Shown here: one piece after another, positions 22,641 to 35,095 of the stretch
Numbering within the stretch: position 1 is the first letter of the stretch
Layout: each line of letters starts with the position of its first letter
DNA from: Proteles cristata cristata
Lineage: Eukaryota > Chordata > Mammalia > Carnivora > Hyaenidae
Length of the DNA: 64,000 bases
Direction: 5' to 3'
Assembly (NCBI GenBank): GCA_017311185.1
Contig: JAESUZ010003499.1
Coordinates: 62,001-126,000 of the forward strand
Translations under genes and position numbers: made by a program
The notes under the pieces: model-generated
Seen by the model: only the letters and a program-made list of their open reading frames with translations
What the model was told of the DNA's origin: nothing
Databases searched by the model: none

Positions 22641-23208
22641 GTAAGCGGACTCTCTCTAGGTGTCTCTCCTGGCCTTTGCCTACTTCGAGCCATAGGAGTT
22701 TGTGCTGTTTTTAAGTTCAACCCCTGGGGACCCACTTTGAGTGCAGAACACCTATTCTGTAGCGTCCCCCTGTTTCCTGGCAGGGGCCTTGAGCATCTTT
22801 GCCGGATGCGAGCCTTTAGGATGGTGAATGTTTCTCCTCTTAATCGGAGTCAGGTTCTGTGGCTTTCCCAGACGTGTCACCCTCTGGGGATTTAAACCCG
22901 CTCGGTGCATCATGTTTACGCCCTGGGTGCCGCCTCCCTGCCCCAGAGAGCCCCACAGTGCCCTGGCATGCACACACATAGGGGGACTTTGTGACGTCCA
23001 GAACATCCTTCGTTCGGCTTTTGGGCCCATGCTCTGAGACACGTCAAGTCCGTGAAACCCAGCCAAGGACGTCCTCAAGCACTGGTAACCTCAGCAGGGC
23101 CGGTCAAGCCAGATACATGGAAACAGCTATAGATTTTCATCAGCCCCTCCCATCAGCCTCCAACGGCCATTTCAAGCTCTGTAGGAATCCAGGTTTCCTC
23201 TTTTCCAG
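22641..23208 (+). other. RAPGEF1: RAPGEF1 intron (0.57 kb)
   Basis: This short intron has a GTAAGC donor and a TTTCCTCTTTTCCAG acceptor. I see no repeat or RNA gene in it. A weak downstream reading frame continues from the upstream exon into the intron but shows no similarity I recognise. Confidence 0.9.
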
Positions 23209-23322
23209 GAGGCAACAGACAGATTTCTGCCAGAGGGCTACCCTATCCCCTTGGATCTGGAGCAGCAGGCAGTAGAATTTATGTCCACCAGTGCTGTGGC
23301 TTCCAGGTCTCAAAGGCAGAAG
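23209..23322 (+). CDS. RAPGEF1: RAPGEF1 exon: N-terminal domain, residues about 51-88
   Basis: This is a 114-nt exon, exactly 38 codons, phase 0 on both sides. It begins EATDRFLPEGYP and ends in SRSQRQK, as in C3G of other mammals. The acceptor is CTTTTCCAG and the donor AAG|GTCAGT. The symmetric phase means it could be skipped without a frameshift, but I see no sign that it is. It belongs to the N-terminal region that helps keep C3G autoinhibited. Confidence 0.96.
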
Positions 23323-23794
23323 GTCAGTGTGACGTTAAGAACAATTGGGTTTGCCTTGCCTTCTACTGCAGAATCCTGGCCCATGGTTTTGGGGATGGAA
23401 AAAAAGAAAATCTATTGCAATATCCTTGTGTTGAATTGGGTGGCAACTGTGGGCTTAATTGTTCAGGAACCAGTCCAAGGGGCCTTGGGTAACATTAAGA
23501 ATTTATCTAAGTCTTTGGAGAGAGCTCAGCACTCCTCGACGAAAGCTTGCGGGTCCTCTCTGGGGTTGGTTTGGGTGTGCTGCTTGGGTCCAACGGGTTC
23601 TGCGGGAAGCGGGTGAGTCTTCTCTCTCAAGCCCAGCTCTTCTTGCCTTGACTTGCTAAGATGATATGAACAGTTAAGACAAGGAAGGACGTCTCCAGTA
23701 ACAGGTGCTCTGTTAGACATCTAGCAAGACTCAGAGTACGGCGAGAGCGCACAGAGCTAGGCACTGAGAACCGAGCCCCATCGGAGCCAGGGAC

Positions 23795-24025
23795 GCCTTT
23801 TGTGCTACTAACATTTATTCAGTTTTCTCTTAGCCCCGTGCCAGCTGCTTTACACTTATTCCTATGTAACGCTCATCACAGTCCCAGAAGGTGGAAACTT
23901 ATTTGGCAGAAAAGGAAACTGAGGCTCTAGGGACGTGAAGCACTGGCCACCATCACGCAGGCAAAGGTAGCAGAGCTGAGGTTTGAATGCTGGCTGTCTC
24001 ACATCCAAGTCCAAACTCCTGTGAT
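23795..24025 (-). repeat. MIR, nearly full length
   Basis: CTAACATTTATTCAGTTTTC, CCCCGTGCCAGCTGCTTTAC, AAGGAAACTGAGGCTCTAGG and GCAGAGCTGAGGTTTGAATG follow the MIR complement over about 230 bases; one of the best-preserved MIRs here. Confidence 0.85.
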
Positions 24026-25520
24026 ACATTCCTCGTTACGAAAGCCAGAACTCATTTTTGAACATGCCAGAGATCTACATGTTGCCTCTCACACATAACT
24101 AGACAGGAAAGCAAAATGAGCCGTTGCGATGTAGAATAAATGCAAACCTTGGAGAGAAGCGTGTCCTTCCTTCCGGGCCCTCCCAGGGCATAGTGGGTGG
24201 CAGAGCCCTCGTCAAAGCCGTCAGATTAACGCCACTGGCAAATGCTGCCCCATGACAAAGACACCATGATTCTTGCATTTTAAAGAGTCCCTATATTTTT
24301 TTTATTTTGACCAGTAGAATATCTTAAAATTCTAGTTAAAAGTAGAGAAAATTAAGGTTTAAGTCTAAAAGTCTTTCGTTGAATAACCCCTTTTCCCACC
24401 TCATCTGTTAGCAAAAGAGGCTGAAGAAAAAGAGTAAATAAAGTGTTCAGTGTTTGCCAGGTTGATCAAATTCCAGATCGAAGAAGAATAGCAATAAAGT
24501 GGAAGATTGGCATGTCCCCGAGTCATTTGCCATGTCCCCCCGCATCGTTCGGCCCCCTCTGGGAGCCGAGTCTGGGGATGAAGCCCACGCACAGGGCCTG
24601 TCAGGGTAGAGTGGCTGCAGCACCCGCGCGCCAGCAGTCCACACTGGCAAGAGCCTGGTCCGGCCACTCGGTTCTTGGAACTATCCCCACTTTCTTCATT
24701 ACTCCAAGAGAGGTCATGCCGGGGCAGCGGGGGAGGGGGCAGATTCAGTGCTGAGGTGTCCTTCACTTGGCATGGGTTCCTGCCCATTCCAGGGGACGTC
24801 GGCAGTGTCTGGAGACGCTTTGAGTTGTCACGACTAGAAAGGTGAAGCAGGTGCTGTTAGATCTGCTGGGCAGAAGCCGGGGTGCCCTGGCTCATAGACC
24901 CCCCCAACACGGGACAGCCCCCCCCCCCACAGCAGAGGATTACCCAGCCCCAGGTGTCGGTAGTGCTGCAGCTGAGAACCCCCATTCCGTAGCAAGGAAC
25001 CGTGGGCATGACCTTTGCCCAGGAAGACCACTACTCCGGGTTTTGGTGTTGCCCTTTAAGAAGGGTTGGATTACTCTGCTCTGTCCCGGGTCAGCTGCCC
25101 GAGCCAACGTGAGTGCAAACCTGTTGTCTAATACAAGCCCACGGGCACAACAGGGGGGTGTTGGGGAATCTGCCAACAGGTGTGAACTTGGAAGGTTGTC
25201 GAAGAAATCTGAAAACATATCTGTCATTTGCTGTCATCGTTACATATTGCTTATGAGCTCCCTTGCCTCTTAGAGCCATGTGTGCCCTCATTTTAATCCC
25301 ACTTTTTATGCCTGACATTCCCTGTTTAAACACATGGAGGCTTGCAGCTCAGTAGACAGCAGCACAGATTCAGATCCATCTGTGGCTTGCTGAGGGTTGC
25401 TCGTGGCCCAGGCCCTGTCCCGGGTGACTTCACATGCTGTCTCATCTACTCCTCTCCGTAACTGTGTGCGAAACCGTTTAGTATTCCAAATACACAGAGT
25501 TTGGGCTCTGGCCCACATTT

Positions 25521-25746
25521 TCTTTTCTGTTTTTTTTTTCTTTTTTTTAATGTTTGTTTATTTTTGAGAGAAAGAGAGCATGAGCAGGGAAGGGACAGAG
25601 AGAGAGGGAGACACAGAATCCAAAGCAGGCTCCAGGCTCTGAGCTGTCAGCACAGAACCCTACGTGGGGCTCGAACTCGCAGACCGAAAGATCATGACCT
25701 GAGCTGAAGTCGGACACCTAACCAACTGAGCCACCCAGGTGCCCCG
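25521..25746 (-). mobile_element. Felid SINEC_Fc-type SINE, minus strand (first of a tandem pair)
   Basis: A full-length antisense copy runs from T-run and GAGAGAAAGAGAGCATGAGC to CCACCCAGGTGCCCC. GGCCCAC occurs on both sides (25510 and 25746), a short possible duplication. Confidence 0.93.
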
Positions 25747-25752
25747 GCCCAC

Positions 25753-25960
25753 TTTTTTTTTTTAATGTTTATTTATTTTTGAGAGAGGCAGAGTGTGAGT
25801 GGGGGAGGGGCAAAGAGAGAGGGAGACACAGAACCCAAAGCAGGCTCCAGGCTCTGAGCTGTCAGCACAGAACCCTACATGGGGCTTGAACTCACAGAGT
25901 GCAGGATCATGACCTGAGCCGAAGTCGGACGTTGAACCGACTGAGCCACCCAGGCGCTCC
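25753..25960 (-). mobile_element. Felid SINEC_Fc-type SINE, minus strand (second of a tandem pair)
   Basis: It begins with a T-run six bases after the previous SINE and ends CCACCCAGGCGCTCC. The body differs from its neighbour (TGAGTGGGGGAGGGGC), so two insertions are likely. Confidence 0.93.
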
Positions 25961-25999
25961 TGACCCATGACTTTTTGATCAAAATCTGCTTTTCCCTTA

Positions 26000-26130
26000 A
26001 ACTTTATGCACTACTTCCACACACATTCTCATTCATGTCCCCACAGCAAGCTCTTCCGATTAGCCACATTAGGTAATATCCTCCCCTTTTCTCAGATGCA
26101 GAGCCTGAGGCCACTAGTCCCCAAGCCCAG
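26000..26130 (-). repeat. MIR-like fragment
   Basis: TTTATGCACTACTTCCACAC, ATTAGGTAATATCCTCCCC and CAGATGCAGAGCCTGAGGCC resemble the MIR complement. Confidence 0.4.
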
Positions 26131-26661
26131 CAGTGGCTTCGCACCTAGGCCCTTCCTCAACACCACTACCCTCAGGTGGTTCCCAGTCTGTGTAGGGCCA
26201 TGGCTGGTGCAGGGAGATTGTGCCCGGCAAGGGTGGGGGAGGGGGCTCCTGCCCCCGGGGCTGCACAGCTGGGCAGCTCGAGCAGAGCCAAAGCTGTGGG
26301 TTCCCGGTTCTAGCGAGGGCTCCATCTCGTTGTCTCCTTGTATGCCCTTCTGACCGCTGGTGGCATTTTGCAAGAAGCCAGAGTCAAACAGGAGCAGAGG
26401 TGCTGTGACCGCACAGTGCTCAGAGGCCGTGAATTCTGGGAGTGCAGTTTGCTGGAGAGGTAACGGACAGAACCAGACTCTGCTAAGTTGTCAGCTCCTT
26501 CGGTAGGAACCCAGGGCAGCCTGGCTCTTCAGTGACTCATTTGATCTCTCTGCACATGACAGAAGATTCTTTTTGCCCTGAAGTGCCTTCCTGCCCTTAC
26601 TGGGCACCTCCCATCTTCAGGTCAGCCCCTTTCTTCCTCGCAAGCCTGATGACATTTTCTT

Positions 26662-26883
26662 TCTTTCTTTTTTTAATTGTTTTAAATGTTTATTTTTGAG
26701 AGAGAGAGACAGCATGAGCAGGGAAGGGACAGAGAGGGAGGGGGAGACAGAGAGCCTGAAGCAGGCTCCAGGCTCTGAGCTGCCAGCACAGAGCCTGAGC
26801 TGGGGCTCGAACTCGTGAACTGTGAGTTCATGACCTGAGCCAAGGTCAGATGCTTGACCGACAGAGCCACCCAGGCACTCCCC
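26662..26883 (-). mobile_element. Felid SINEC_Fc-type SINE, minus strand
   Basis: An antisense copy with TTTATTTTTGAGAGAGAGAG tail and CCACCCAGGCACTCCC head. Flanks GATGACATTTTCTT (26648) and GATGCCATTTTCTT (26884) are a 14-bp duplication with one change. Confidence 0.94.
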
Positions 26884-28588
26884 GATGCCATTTTCTTATA
26901 AGGTTTCCTGCTTCCTCCCCATCCTTCATCATCCCTGGTTCCAAACATGTCCCGATGTGCTGAGATGGCAGCGCTATGATCAGGGGCCTCTGGCCACGCT
27001 GGCCGCTGGGATTTCAGGCACATTGATGTCTGAATGTGATTCCTTCATCCCCATGTTCTTTGTGGCCCTGGTGTGTGACGGCAAGGAAGAGAGCTGTTGT
27101 CCGTGAGGTGGGTAACAGGTGGCTGGCCCCAGAAAGTCAATAAACATGTGAGATCACGAGAAGAGAAAAGGTGAAGGTAAAGAGGCACTCCCCCCTCTTC
27201 AGAGGACCTTCTCTCTGTGCGCTACAGACCACCTTTGGGGAAGTACCCCCTGGAGAGAAATCAAATTGGGTCTTTGAAAGTTGTCTGACTAAAGAAGCTG
27301 TTTACTTTTCAATCCCGTTTGTATCTTTTTCTTGTGCTATTCCCACGGAATAAGTGCCTCCAGAATGGAATGTTTTTCTTTAAAATGTTTAAGAAGAAGA
27401 GAGCTAGTGTTCAGAATCAGAATCGCTTCTTATATATCATTGGCTTATTTCCTTGTAGATTATTGTTTAAATCGGCATTTTTCTGGAAATGTTTTTCTTG
27501 GCCCTGGTTCCTTTTATTTCTATACCCGCCAGACCTCAGAGAACGCACCGGTGGCAGCTTTCTGCATTTACAGCGATCGTAATTTGCGCTGGACTACGTA
27601 ATGAGTTCTACTTGGATAGGAAACCCATTTTCGGATTTATCTGTTCTGTAGATCATCCTTGATTTCCCTTACCTGCCAACCAGCTGGGACCGAGGCCTCT
27701 GACATTAGGACCATGTAGAGGGAGGTTGGAGAAAGGCACCAAGGGAGAGGGTGTGTGGGTGTGCGCGCGCGCATCCACTGACTGCATTTGAGGCATCCTG
27801 TAGTCAAGGAGAAAAGATTTGGGCATGGGAGTTTGAATACTGGTAAGTGCAGGGCTCTGGGCTTTACACTGCTCCCTGCTGGGCTTTCTTCGGGAGCAGA
27901 GGGACTGTGGATGCTGTCGGCATTTGCTGCACGAGTGAGGATTGAATCATTGCACCTGCTCCAGCCTCTTCCCCTCTTCACCCCAGGGCATCCACCCCTT
28001 TTAGCCCTGGGGTGTCCAGGCCCTCCGGGAGAGCCAAGCCATTTCATGCAGCGGGAGCTACACCTTCAGATTCAGCGTGGGAATCTAGTGAGGGATCGTT
28101 TGAGAATGGGCTTGGAATGCAAATGCCTCTGACCGTCTTATACTGACCCTCAGATCTTTGAAAGGCCTGGGATCTCTTGACTTGATTTACTGGCTAGCTA
28201 TGCACCATGAGATTTAACTGCGGGTTCTCTACTTTTCCTACAGCCATCAGCAAATTAGTCCTCACTGTGCTAAGGAGTGATAATACCTCAGTGTGGTAGC
28301 GGGGGAGGTTCCTCGCAGCAGGGAGGCCACACCAGTCTCTGTACCAGGCAGGGAATTCAGAAATGTCTCAGTGAACTGTCTTGGTCCGAGCTCCCTTCTG
28401 CTTCCTAGCTCAGCCTCTGTATCTTGACTGCAAGCCTTAGAAAGTAATTTGGCCTGGTTTCTGCAGCAAGAAGCCTTTTCTGCTCGCATCAATCTCAATC
28501 TAGTTGATAGGAAATCATACTTCAGTTTTTTCGAAACCGCTCCCTTTAATCTCTCTCCTCCCTCCTTATGCTTAACATTTCCTTTCAG

Positions 28589-28767
28589 AACCTGAGCTGG
28601 CTGGAAGAGAAAGAGAAAGAGGTGGTTAGTGCCTTGCGCTACTTTAAGACCATTGTGGACAAAATGGCTATTGATAAGAAGGTACTCGAGATGCTTCCGG
28701 GGTCAGCCAGCAAGGTGCTGGAGGCCATCTTACCCCTGGTGCAGAGCGATCCTCGAATTCAGCACAG
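28589..28767 (+). CDS. RAPGEF1: RAPGEF1 exon: N-terminal helical domain, residues about 89-148
   Basis: The acceptor is CCTTTCAG and the donor CAG|GTGAGT. The exon reads NLSWLEEKEKEVVSALRYFK and continues with an alpha-helix-like Leu/Val/Lys pattern to DPRIQH. It is 179 nt long, so two bases of a split Ser codon (AG) carry to the next exon. The segment is nearly identical to human; one visible difference from the human protein as I recall it is Ser for Asn before DPRIQH. It belongs to the N-terminal domain implicated in autoinhibition. Confidence 0.97.
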
Positions 28768-31700
28768 GTGAGTCACCCTGAGACCCCTTGACTGTGTCAG
28801 CGCAAGGGGCAGTTCAAATTTAGGGCTCCTCGGAAGAGCAAGGGGCGTGGGGAGGGAAAAGAGCCTTCTCTCCGCCCTTCCCAGCTATGACTTAATGCTC
28901 TCCCAAGGCGGAGGTCATTGTTGCTCATGAGGGCCTTGACCCCGAGGGAGATTTCTAGCCTTGCTAGGACTGTAGCCACAGGGCAAGTCTGTGGTGGCTT
29001 CTTTGCCTTAGGTCATTGGCAATCATCTCATTGATTTGGACACATTTCTAGTCCCCTTCCACTGACTGGGGTTTATTTTATCACGACATTAAATCCTCTT
29101 AATATCAAGACCTAGCCTGGCAGAGACCTCAGCTGCTTAGCTGATTGGGCCACGAGAGGGCGAGAGTCCTGCTAGAGCCTGGATTAATGAAACCTTTAAC
29201 CGTATGGAGCCAGGACCCCCCAGACAGCACCTGGGTTCCCTAGGAGCCAGGGATGTCGGGAGGAGCCAGCCCCCACCCCAGCAAGCTTTCCTTGAGGAAC
29301 TCATATGGCTGGAGTGCGTTTTCCCGTCTTTGTTGTTAGGTCGAGGAGGAAGAGGGATAGTAACTGCAGTCTTCAGTGAAAGCCTAGCAGGAGCTTCTTC
29401 TTGAGAGGCTGTCAGATGCCTGCCGGCTCTGTTTCTTTCCTGGTACCTGTTCAGGATAAAAGCATCCCTGTTTTCAGTTCCTCGAGATCGCTTAGTGTTC
29501 GTAAAGCCCCGTGAGATTGAGCCTTTGTGAACTGTTCTTGGAACTTGGCAAAGGAGCGCATGGTTTTCTTCTTCTGGGAGAGAATGCAAACAGTGCCTTC
29601 ATTTCCAAGCAGCTCTCTGGCCCCGGCCGTCCATCCTGGAGCTGCAGCTGACCTCTGTAGATTGTGGCCTTTCGGCCAGTTGGTGGTGGAGGGGAAAACT
29701 GTCGGGATGGCTTGGCCCTGCTACCATCTTCGCTTTTCCGGGCCTTTCTCCTGTCCCGGAGGAGGCACTTGAGGAAATGAGTCCCTTTGTGCCCTGTTGA
29801 GTGGCCACATGTGGAGTGTTTTATGTGCGGGGCTCGAGACCGAGCACGTGTCTCTGCCGTAGTTAACCCCATGCCCAGCTTGTAGAAGGGCCCAGTGCTG
29901 TTCTCCTTGGAAGGGGATGTGCCCAGTGGTACACTAGGGTCAGATGTGTAGACGGCTTTTTATGCAGAGTGCTCCTCCCCCACTTCTCGCGTGAGTGTCC
30001 CTACCGCGGTGGAGTTAGAATCTAGTGGTACCCAGCGGAGGTACCCAGCAGAAGCTCTGCTGGGATTTGAAGAGGGGAGAGTCAGGGGAGACCCCACAGT
30101 ACAATTAAACTTCCCGCAGGAGGAGATGCTGGAGCGGGACCTGAAGGAAGAGTGGGAATTCGGCCTGCGGTCCAGGCAGAGGGACGGGAAAGCAAAGGGT
30201 CTGGGGCCGGCAGGGTGCGGGTGTCCCTGGAGGGCGGAGACACGGCAGTCGTGGGGCAGAAGGGGGCCTTGCGGGGGCACCGGCCGAGGCACGGTGGGCA
30301 GCTGGGGTGTGTGCCGCTGTACCCCGCCGGCCACACATGCGAGCCTCCCTAGGACAACCCGGGACAGTCCTGTAGCTGAGTCCTGGCTGCTAGGGCTATG
30401 GCTCCTGGAGTACTAGCCTGAGGCTGTGCCGAGCAGCCTCCTTTCCAGAGGCACAGACCCTGTGATCGAGTGAGGGGACAGTGGTTTGGGGGCATTTTGT
30501 GTCTCTGGGGAGATTTTATAACTATGTTGTAATCAACAAAAATTACTTGGTGTCTGTAGCAGTTTTCTAGAGGGAAACAGAAAGGCCCGGGTGTGGCCGT
30601 AGGAGCGATGATTTTCTCTTCTCACATAGGCCTTTGGCTAATACCAAGGGTTCTTCTTCCTGAAGTTCTTGCAAAGCCAATTGATGATCTTATTCTCGAT
30701 CACCCGGATATCTCCTCCTCAAAGGTTTCTCTTAGATTCCTTCCGTCATCTCGTTCCTCCCAGTGCAGCTTGTAAGCTGGAAGGCGTTTCCTGCCTTCTG
30801 CTCAGAGCTTTTCTGTGGGTTGGGTCCCAGCTGGCGGGCCCTCGGTCTCCCTCCGCTGGGGTGCTGGGGCAGTGGCGGACCGGCCTTGGAGCAAGCAGCC
30901 TGCTGTTCTGCGTGAAAATGAGTGGAGGGGCTTTCTTCCACGCCAGGGGGGTCCCTGGGGACGTTTGGCCCACTGGACATTCTCCTAGTACAGGACCCTT
31001 CTTCTTTCCTTAACGGCTTAGCCCCTGACCCAGAGGAGCCTTCCAGGCCAGCGCAGTGAAGCGTGGCCTCAAGTACCATATTCTTCAGGTGCCCTCAGGA
31101 CATTCCCGCTCACTGCAGGTGGAAATGAAGTATTACGTACGAGTGTCTCCCAGCCTCCTTTTCGTCTAGTTATGGCCAGTAGTTTGACAATATGATTGAC
31201 ACTTTGGCAGAAGGCGGCCATCTTTGTTGAAAGAGACCTCACCTGGCCATGCAAGGAGGAGGCGGGGGCGGCCTGGAGTTGCTAGAAGGGCCTTCCCCCC
31301 ACCTCCCGCAGGACAGCCCCACCGATGGCCCGGCCCCCTGCCTGGGGAGACCAGCTCCTGTCCCCTCCCTCAGCCCTCTTCCCAGCACCCAGTACTGTCA
31401 CTCACATTATTCTCTGAGGCAGCCAAAGCCTGGCTCTCCCGGGGCCCCTTTGGTAGGCTGTTCTGGTTTCTAAGGGGACTTGAGGAGTTTGCTCTCATTC
31501 TCCCTGACTGCTCGCTTCTCCTGCTGGAACACGCACAGAGCACAGCGACGGGCTCAATGGAAAATGTAGATCTCCTGGAGAGTGTTTTGCTCTCACCTGA
31601 TTCTGAGGAGCTTCTCACTAGAGCCTTGTTTGGTTCAGGGTTTCATTATAAACAGCTTTGTTTTTTGAACCTGTTTGAATCATGGCTTACAATATTATAT

Positions 31701-32625
31701 CTTTTCCTCCAAATTCTGCCTCTGGCTGCTCCATGTCTGGCTCATTCTTTTTCTCCCCCAACTCTTTTTTGAGGGGAAGCAGGGGCATCCCCCAGATTTT
31801 CCACATTATTGCTCTTCTTCTCTTGTGATACGTAACATTTAAAATGGAAAAATGATCCTTTCCATGATTCCTAAAGAAAACTATCTCTTGTTAATTATAA
31901 GTGTGTGGGAGCTCTATCAGGTCTACATTTTGGCCTCCCCTCTCCACTCCCCGAGTCATCGGAAGTACCCAGGCCTTCCCGTCTGTGTGCGCTGGCGGCA
32001 CAGGGAGCCCCTCCCCTGCTGTCCTGCTTGAAATGCTCTGTGTCATTAGCCCGTGGCTCTGGCAGGTCTGCCGTGGCCCTGGTGCAGAGAAGGGGGCTCA
32101 GCCCATGTTGGAAGGAATTCTAGCGAGCTACAGAGCCATTGGGGCCTCAAGGATCCTGCCTGCTAAAATGCCACAAACCTTGTGCCACATCTAACATGCA
32201 TGTTAGTCTGCCTGAAAACAAGTGTGTAGTGCTTTTGACCAATGATTAGCAGCTAGGAGGAAGGGAGGGGGTCTCCATGCCTCGACAGAGGTCAGAATCA
32301 TGCGCGGGCCGGGGAGCTCGAAGAAGCATATAAACTACAGAAATAAGCAAATAAACTGTGGTGGAATTTTCATAGGTGACATGTGGAAAATGAAAAAAAA
32401 ATTTGTAACAGTCTAGTAGAGTCTGAACCTCCGTACAGGGTACGTTGGATGTGTCAGGGCATAGGTCCAGGGGGAATGTTTGTTATGAAAAGGAGGCGTG
32501 GGTCTTCCGCAAAGAAAGATTGAGAAATAAACCCTCATCCCCGAGAAACTGTTAACCAGTAGCTTCAAGTGACAGCCGTGCTTCAGACGATTCACATTCT
32601 CTAAGAAACTCTTCTCTTCCCCCAG
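28768..32625 (+). other. RAPGEF1: RAPGEF1 intron (3.9 kb), largely repeat-free
   Basis: The donor is GTGAGT and the acceptor TTCTCTTCCCCCAG. No SINE is visible, which is unusual for this window. 29990-30340 is G+C rich with many CpGs. Several overlapping open frames there on both strands look like composition effects, since none has a recognisable domain. Confidence 0.9.
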
Positions 32626-32782
32626 CTCAGCCCTCTCCTCCTGCTACAGCCGGGTGTACCAGAGTCTTGCCAACCTCATCCGCTGGTCCGACCAAGTGAT
32701 GCTGGAAGGGGTGAACTCAGAAGATAAGGAGATGGTCACAACGGTGAAAGGGGTCATCAAGGCCGTGCTGGACGGAGTGAAG
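32626..32782 (+). CDS. RAPGEF1: RAPGEF1 exon: N-terminal domain, residues about 148-200
   Basis: The first base completes a Ser codon. The exon then reads SALSSCYSRVYQSLANLIRW and on to GVIKAVLDGVK, ending in phase 0 at AAG|GTAGGA. It matches C3G with no visible gap. The E-cadherin-binding part of C3G has been mapped to about residues 144-230, which would be this exon and the next one. Length is 157 nt. Confidence 0.97.
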
Positions 32783-33100
32783 GTAGGACATGGGGCTGCC
32801 AGCGGCCTCCCCGCTGGGCGTCTGTCACACGGCAGCTTATTCCCAGGCTTCACACGGGAGAGTGAGCATTTCCAAGCACCTCTGCTGTTACCGCGCTGCT
32901 CTGTCTGGGGCCACTGCTCTCCAGGACAGATGGCTCTCAGGGCACCTAGGCCTGCTCGGCTCGGGGGTGGGAAAAGCTGCTAGGCGCGTGGTCAGCCTGT
33001 CCTGAGCGTGTTCCCAGTGCTCAGTGAGTCTGCGTGTCACAGCCCCGGTGGTGCGTGCCTGCCAGTCGACAGAGCACCGGGGATCTTGTCTTTGCGCTGA

Positions 33101-33127
33101 ACTCGCAAAGACTCGCAAAGACTCGCT
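33101..33127 (+). repeat. Short tandem repeat of ACTCGCAAAG
   Basis: Two full copies and a partial third (ACTCGCTG). The preceding CTTTGCG can pair with CGCAAAG, giving a small stem. Confidence 0.8.
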
Positions 33128-33479
33128 GAACCTAGAGCAGAACTCGCCGCAAGTCCGTCGCTACCTTTTCACATTCTAAGAGCTTCTGGATTCTTGGTAG
33201 AAAAATAGAATTGAGATGGGTTAGAAGTGAACCCTTCCGGATCTGATGCTCTTGACTCGTTCTGTGAATTTATTGGCCAGAGAAGCCGGAAACAGCCTGA
33301 TGGGAAATTACGAAGCCTCGTTAAGGTGGGAAGCAGAGGCCCTAGAGAGTCTGGGATTGGGGTTCATGCGACAAACTCTAATTGACACAATAGGTCCTGT
33401 GGGTGAGGAGCAAGACAGGATTAGCGACCGGGAGGTGTGACGTGGGTGAGGGTTGGGATCCGGACTGTGGGCAGTGGGA

Positions 33480-33780
33480 AAGTGGAGACCCTGCTCTTCT
33501 GTGAGGCCATGCTAGTAGTGGAAAGAGGACTAGCCTGGGGCCCACTGGGCGAGGTTTGAATCCAAGTTCACCACTTAACTAGTCTGTAAACCTGAGCAGT
33601 CTACTCAGTCCGAAGCGCTGTACCTTAATTAACTCATCTGTGAAATGGGTACAGTGATAGTGCCGTATATCCTAGGATTGCAGGAATTGTTAAATTAGTT
33701 AATACATAGAAAGTTCTTAGAACAACACCTAGTAAATACTAAGCACTCAGACTTTAGCTGCTGTTCATTATTGATTTTGT
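33480..33780 (+). repeat. MIR, nearly full length
   Basis: GTGGAAAGAGGACTAGCCTG, GTTTGAATCCAAGTTCACCA, CTCATCTGTGAAATGGGTAC and CTTAGAACAACACCTAGTAA follow the MIR consensus from the tRNA-like head to the tail. Confidence 0.88.
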
Positions 33781-34774
33781 GGTGCTAGGTGCATGCTTAG
33801 AGACCAGGCTCTTGGCTTAGGGTGAAGAAGAAAACAGCTGTGCCATCCTCCTTTCTACACCCTTCAGTCCAAAGTTGTAGCCGAGGTACTTAACCTAGGT
33901 CCAAGAAAACCTCCTTCACCACTCAGCCGTCCCATCAGATTCCTAAAAGCTGACTCCTGAGATTGACATCCCATGGAAGTTCTGGAAGCTCTAGAGAGTC
34001 AAATGAGGACCGGCAGATGGCAGAGGCACAGAGGGAAGGCTAAGAAAGCCTTGCTTAGCATTATGAATTGCTCGGGAATGAATCATGTCGACCGGGGCCA
34101 CATGAGTAGGGCTGCGCATCTGCGGGGACATCAGGGAGCTCATTTAGATGGAGGTTTGGCCAGACGCCACCACGTCCCCTCCAATGGCCCGGGTTCTCTA
34201 CGCTCCCCAGAGTCTTGTAAAAGGTCTGCCCTGTCTGTGCTGCCTGGGGAGACTTAGGGGAAAGCCCCAGAGTGGCCCGTGCTGTTAGACCTTGTGTCAC
34301 TTTCCAGATTTTAGAGCGCAGTATACACATTCTCCCCCTCGCTTTCCCCTGGAGTTCCCTGAGGTCGGCAGTGCAGAATGAGACGTGACCTGGGTCACAC
34401 TCTGCCGGCAGAGTGTGTGGAGTTCTGGCTTGTGCACCCCCCTGCTCTTCCTGTCCAGGCTTCTGGAAATGCTGTTATTGAAAGTTGTTATTTTGCGAGT
34501 GACATTGTTCAGATTTCCTTGTACTAAGTTATAACGAGATGATCGAAACAAGTTAGAGGGCCCGGAACAGACGGGATGGAGCTTCTGTGTGCAAAGCTTT
34601 GTCACGTTCCAAGTCGCTTTTCATTATGGGATCATTAGAGGGCCCCAGTATGCATTGAAGGGCACGTCTAAAAGCAGTGTTTCTCTGATTTCTCACATTG
34701 ACCGATGAGAGAGGGAGAGAGAAACCTACAGATTGTGAACCTGTCAGTGTCTGGAAACAAATAACTTTTCCACA

Positions 34775-34937
34775 GTTGTTTTTAAGTTGTTTATTTTGAG
34801 AGAGAGACAGAGACAGAGAAACAGAGAATCCAAAGCAGGCCCTGCACTGAGCCCTCAGCACAGAGCCCCATGTGGGGCTTGAACTCATGAACCGTGAGAT
34901 CATGACCTGAGATGAAACCAAGAGTCAGACTCTCAAC
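34775..34937 (-). mobile_element. Older carnivore SINE, minus strand, left arm of an inverted pair
   Basis: GTTGTTTATTTTGAGAGAGA, CACAGAGCCCCATGTGGGGC, TTGAACTCATGAACCGTGAG and the CCAAGAGTCAGACTCTCAAC head belong to an older SINE variant. The head abuts directly a second SINE in the opposite direction. Confidence 0.85.
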
Positions 34938-35095
34938 TCTGGATTTCAGCTCAGGTTTGACCCAAAAGTTGTGGGATCAAGCCCTGCATTGAGGTCTGCA
35001 CTGAGCACGGAGTCTGCTTGAGGTTCTCTCTCTCCCTCCCCTCCTTCTCCGCACATTTTCCCCTCCCCCCCAAAATAAGAAAATTAAAAAATAAA
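34938..35095 (+). mobile_element. Older carnivore SINE, plus strand, right arm of an inverted pair
   Basis: GATTTCAGCTCAGGTTTGAC, GTGGGATCAAGCCCTGCATT, GAGTCTGCTTGAGGTTCTCT and the A-rich end (AAAATTAAAAAATAAAA) make a 5'-truncated copy of an older carnivore SINE. Together with the preceding copy it forms a head-to-head inverted repeat. Confidence 0.85.

Larger units (their letters stand above)
23323..28588 (+). other. RAPGEF1: RAPGEF1 intron (5.3 kb) with MIR and three SINEs
   Basis: The donor is GTCAGT and the acceptor ATTTCCTTTCAG. It contains a MIR at 23795-24025, a tandem pair of SINEs at 25521-25960, a MIR-like piece at 26000-26130 and a SINE at 26662-26883. 24919-24929 is a run of C. 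Nothing I recognise occupies 27000-28588 or 24030-25500. Confidence 0.9.
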
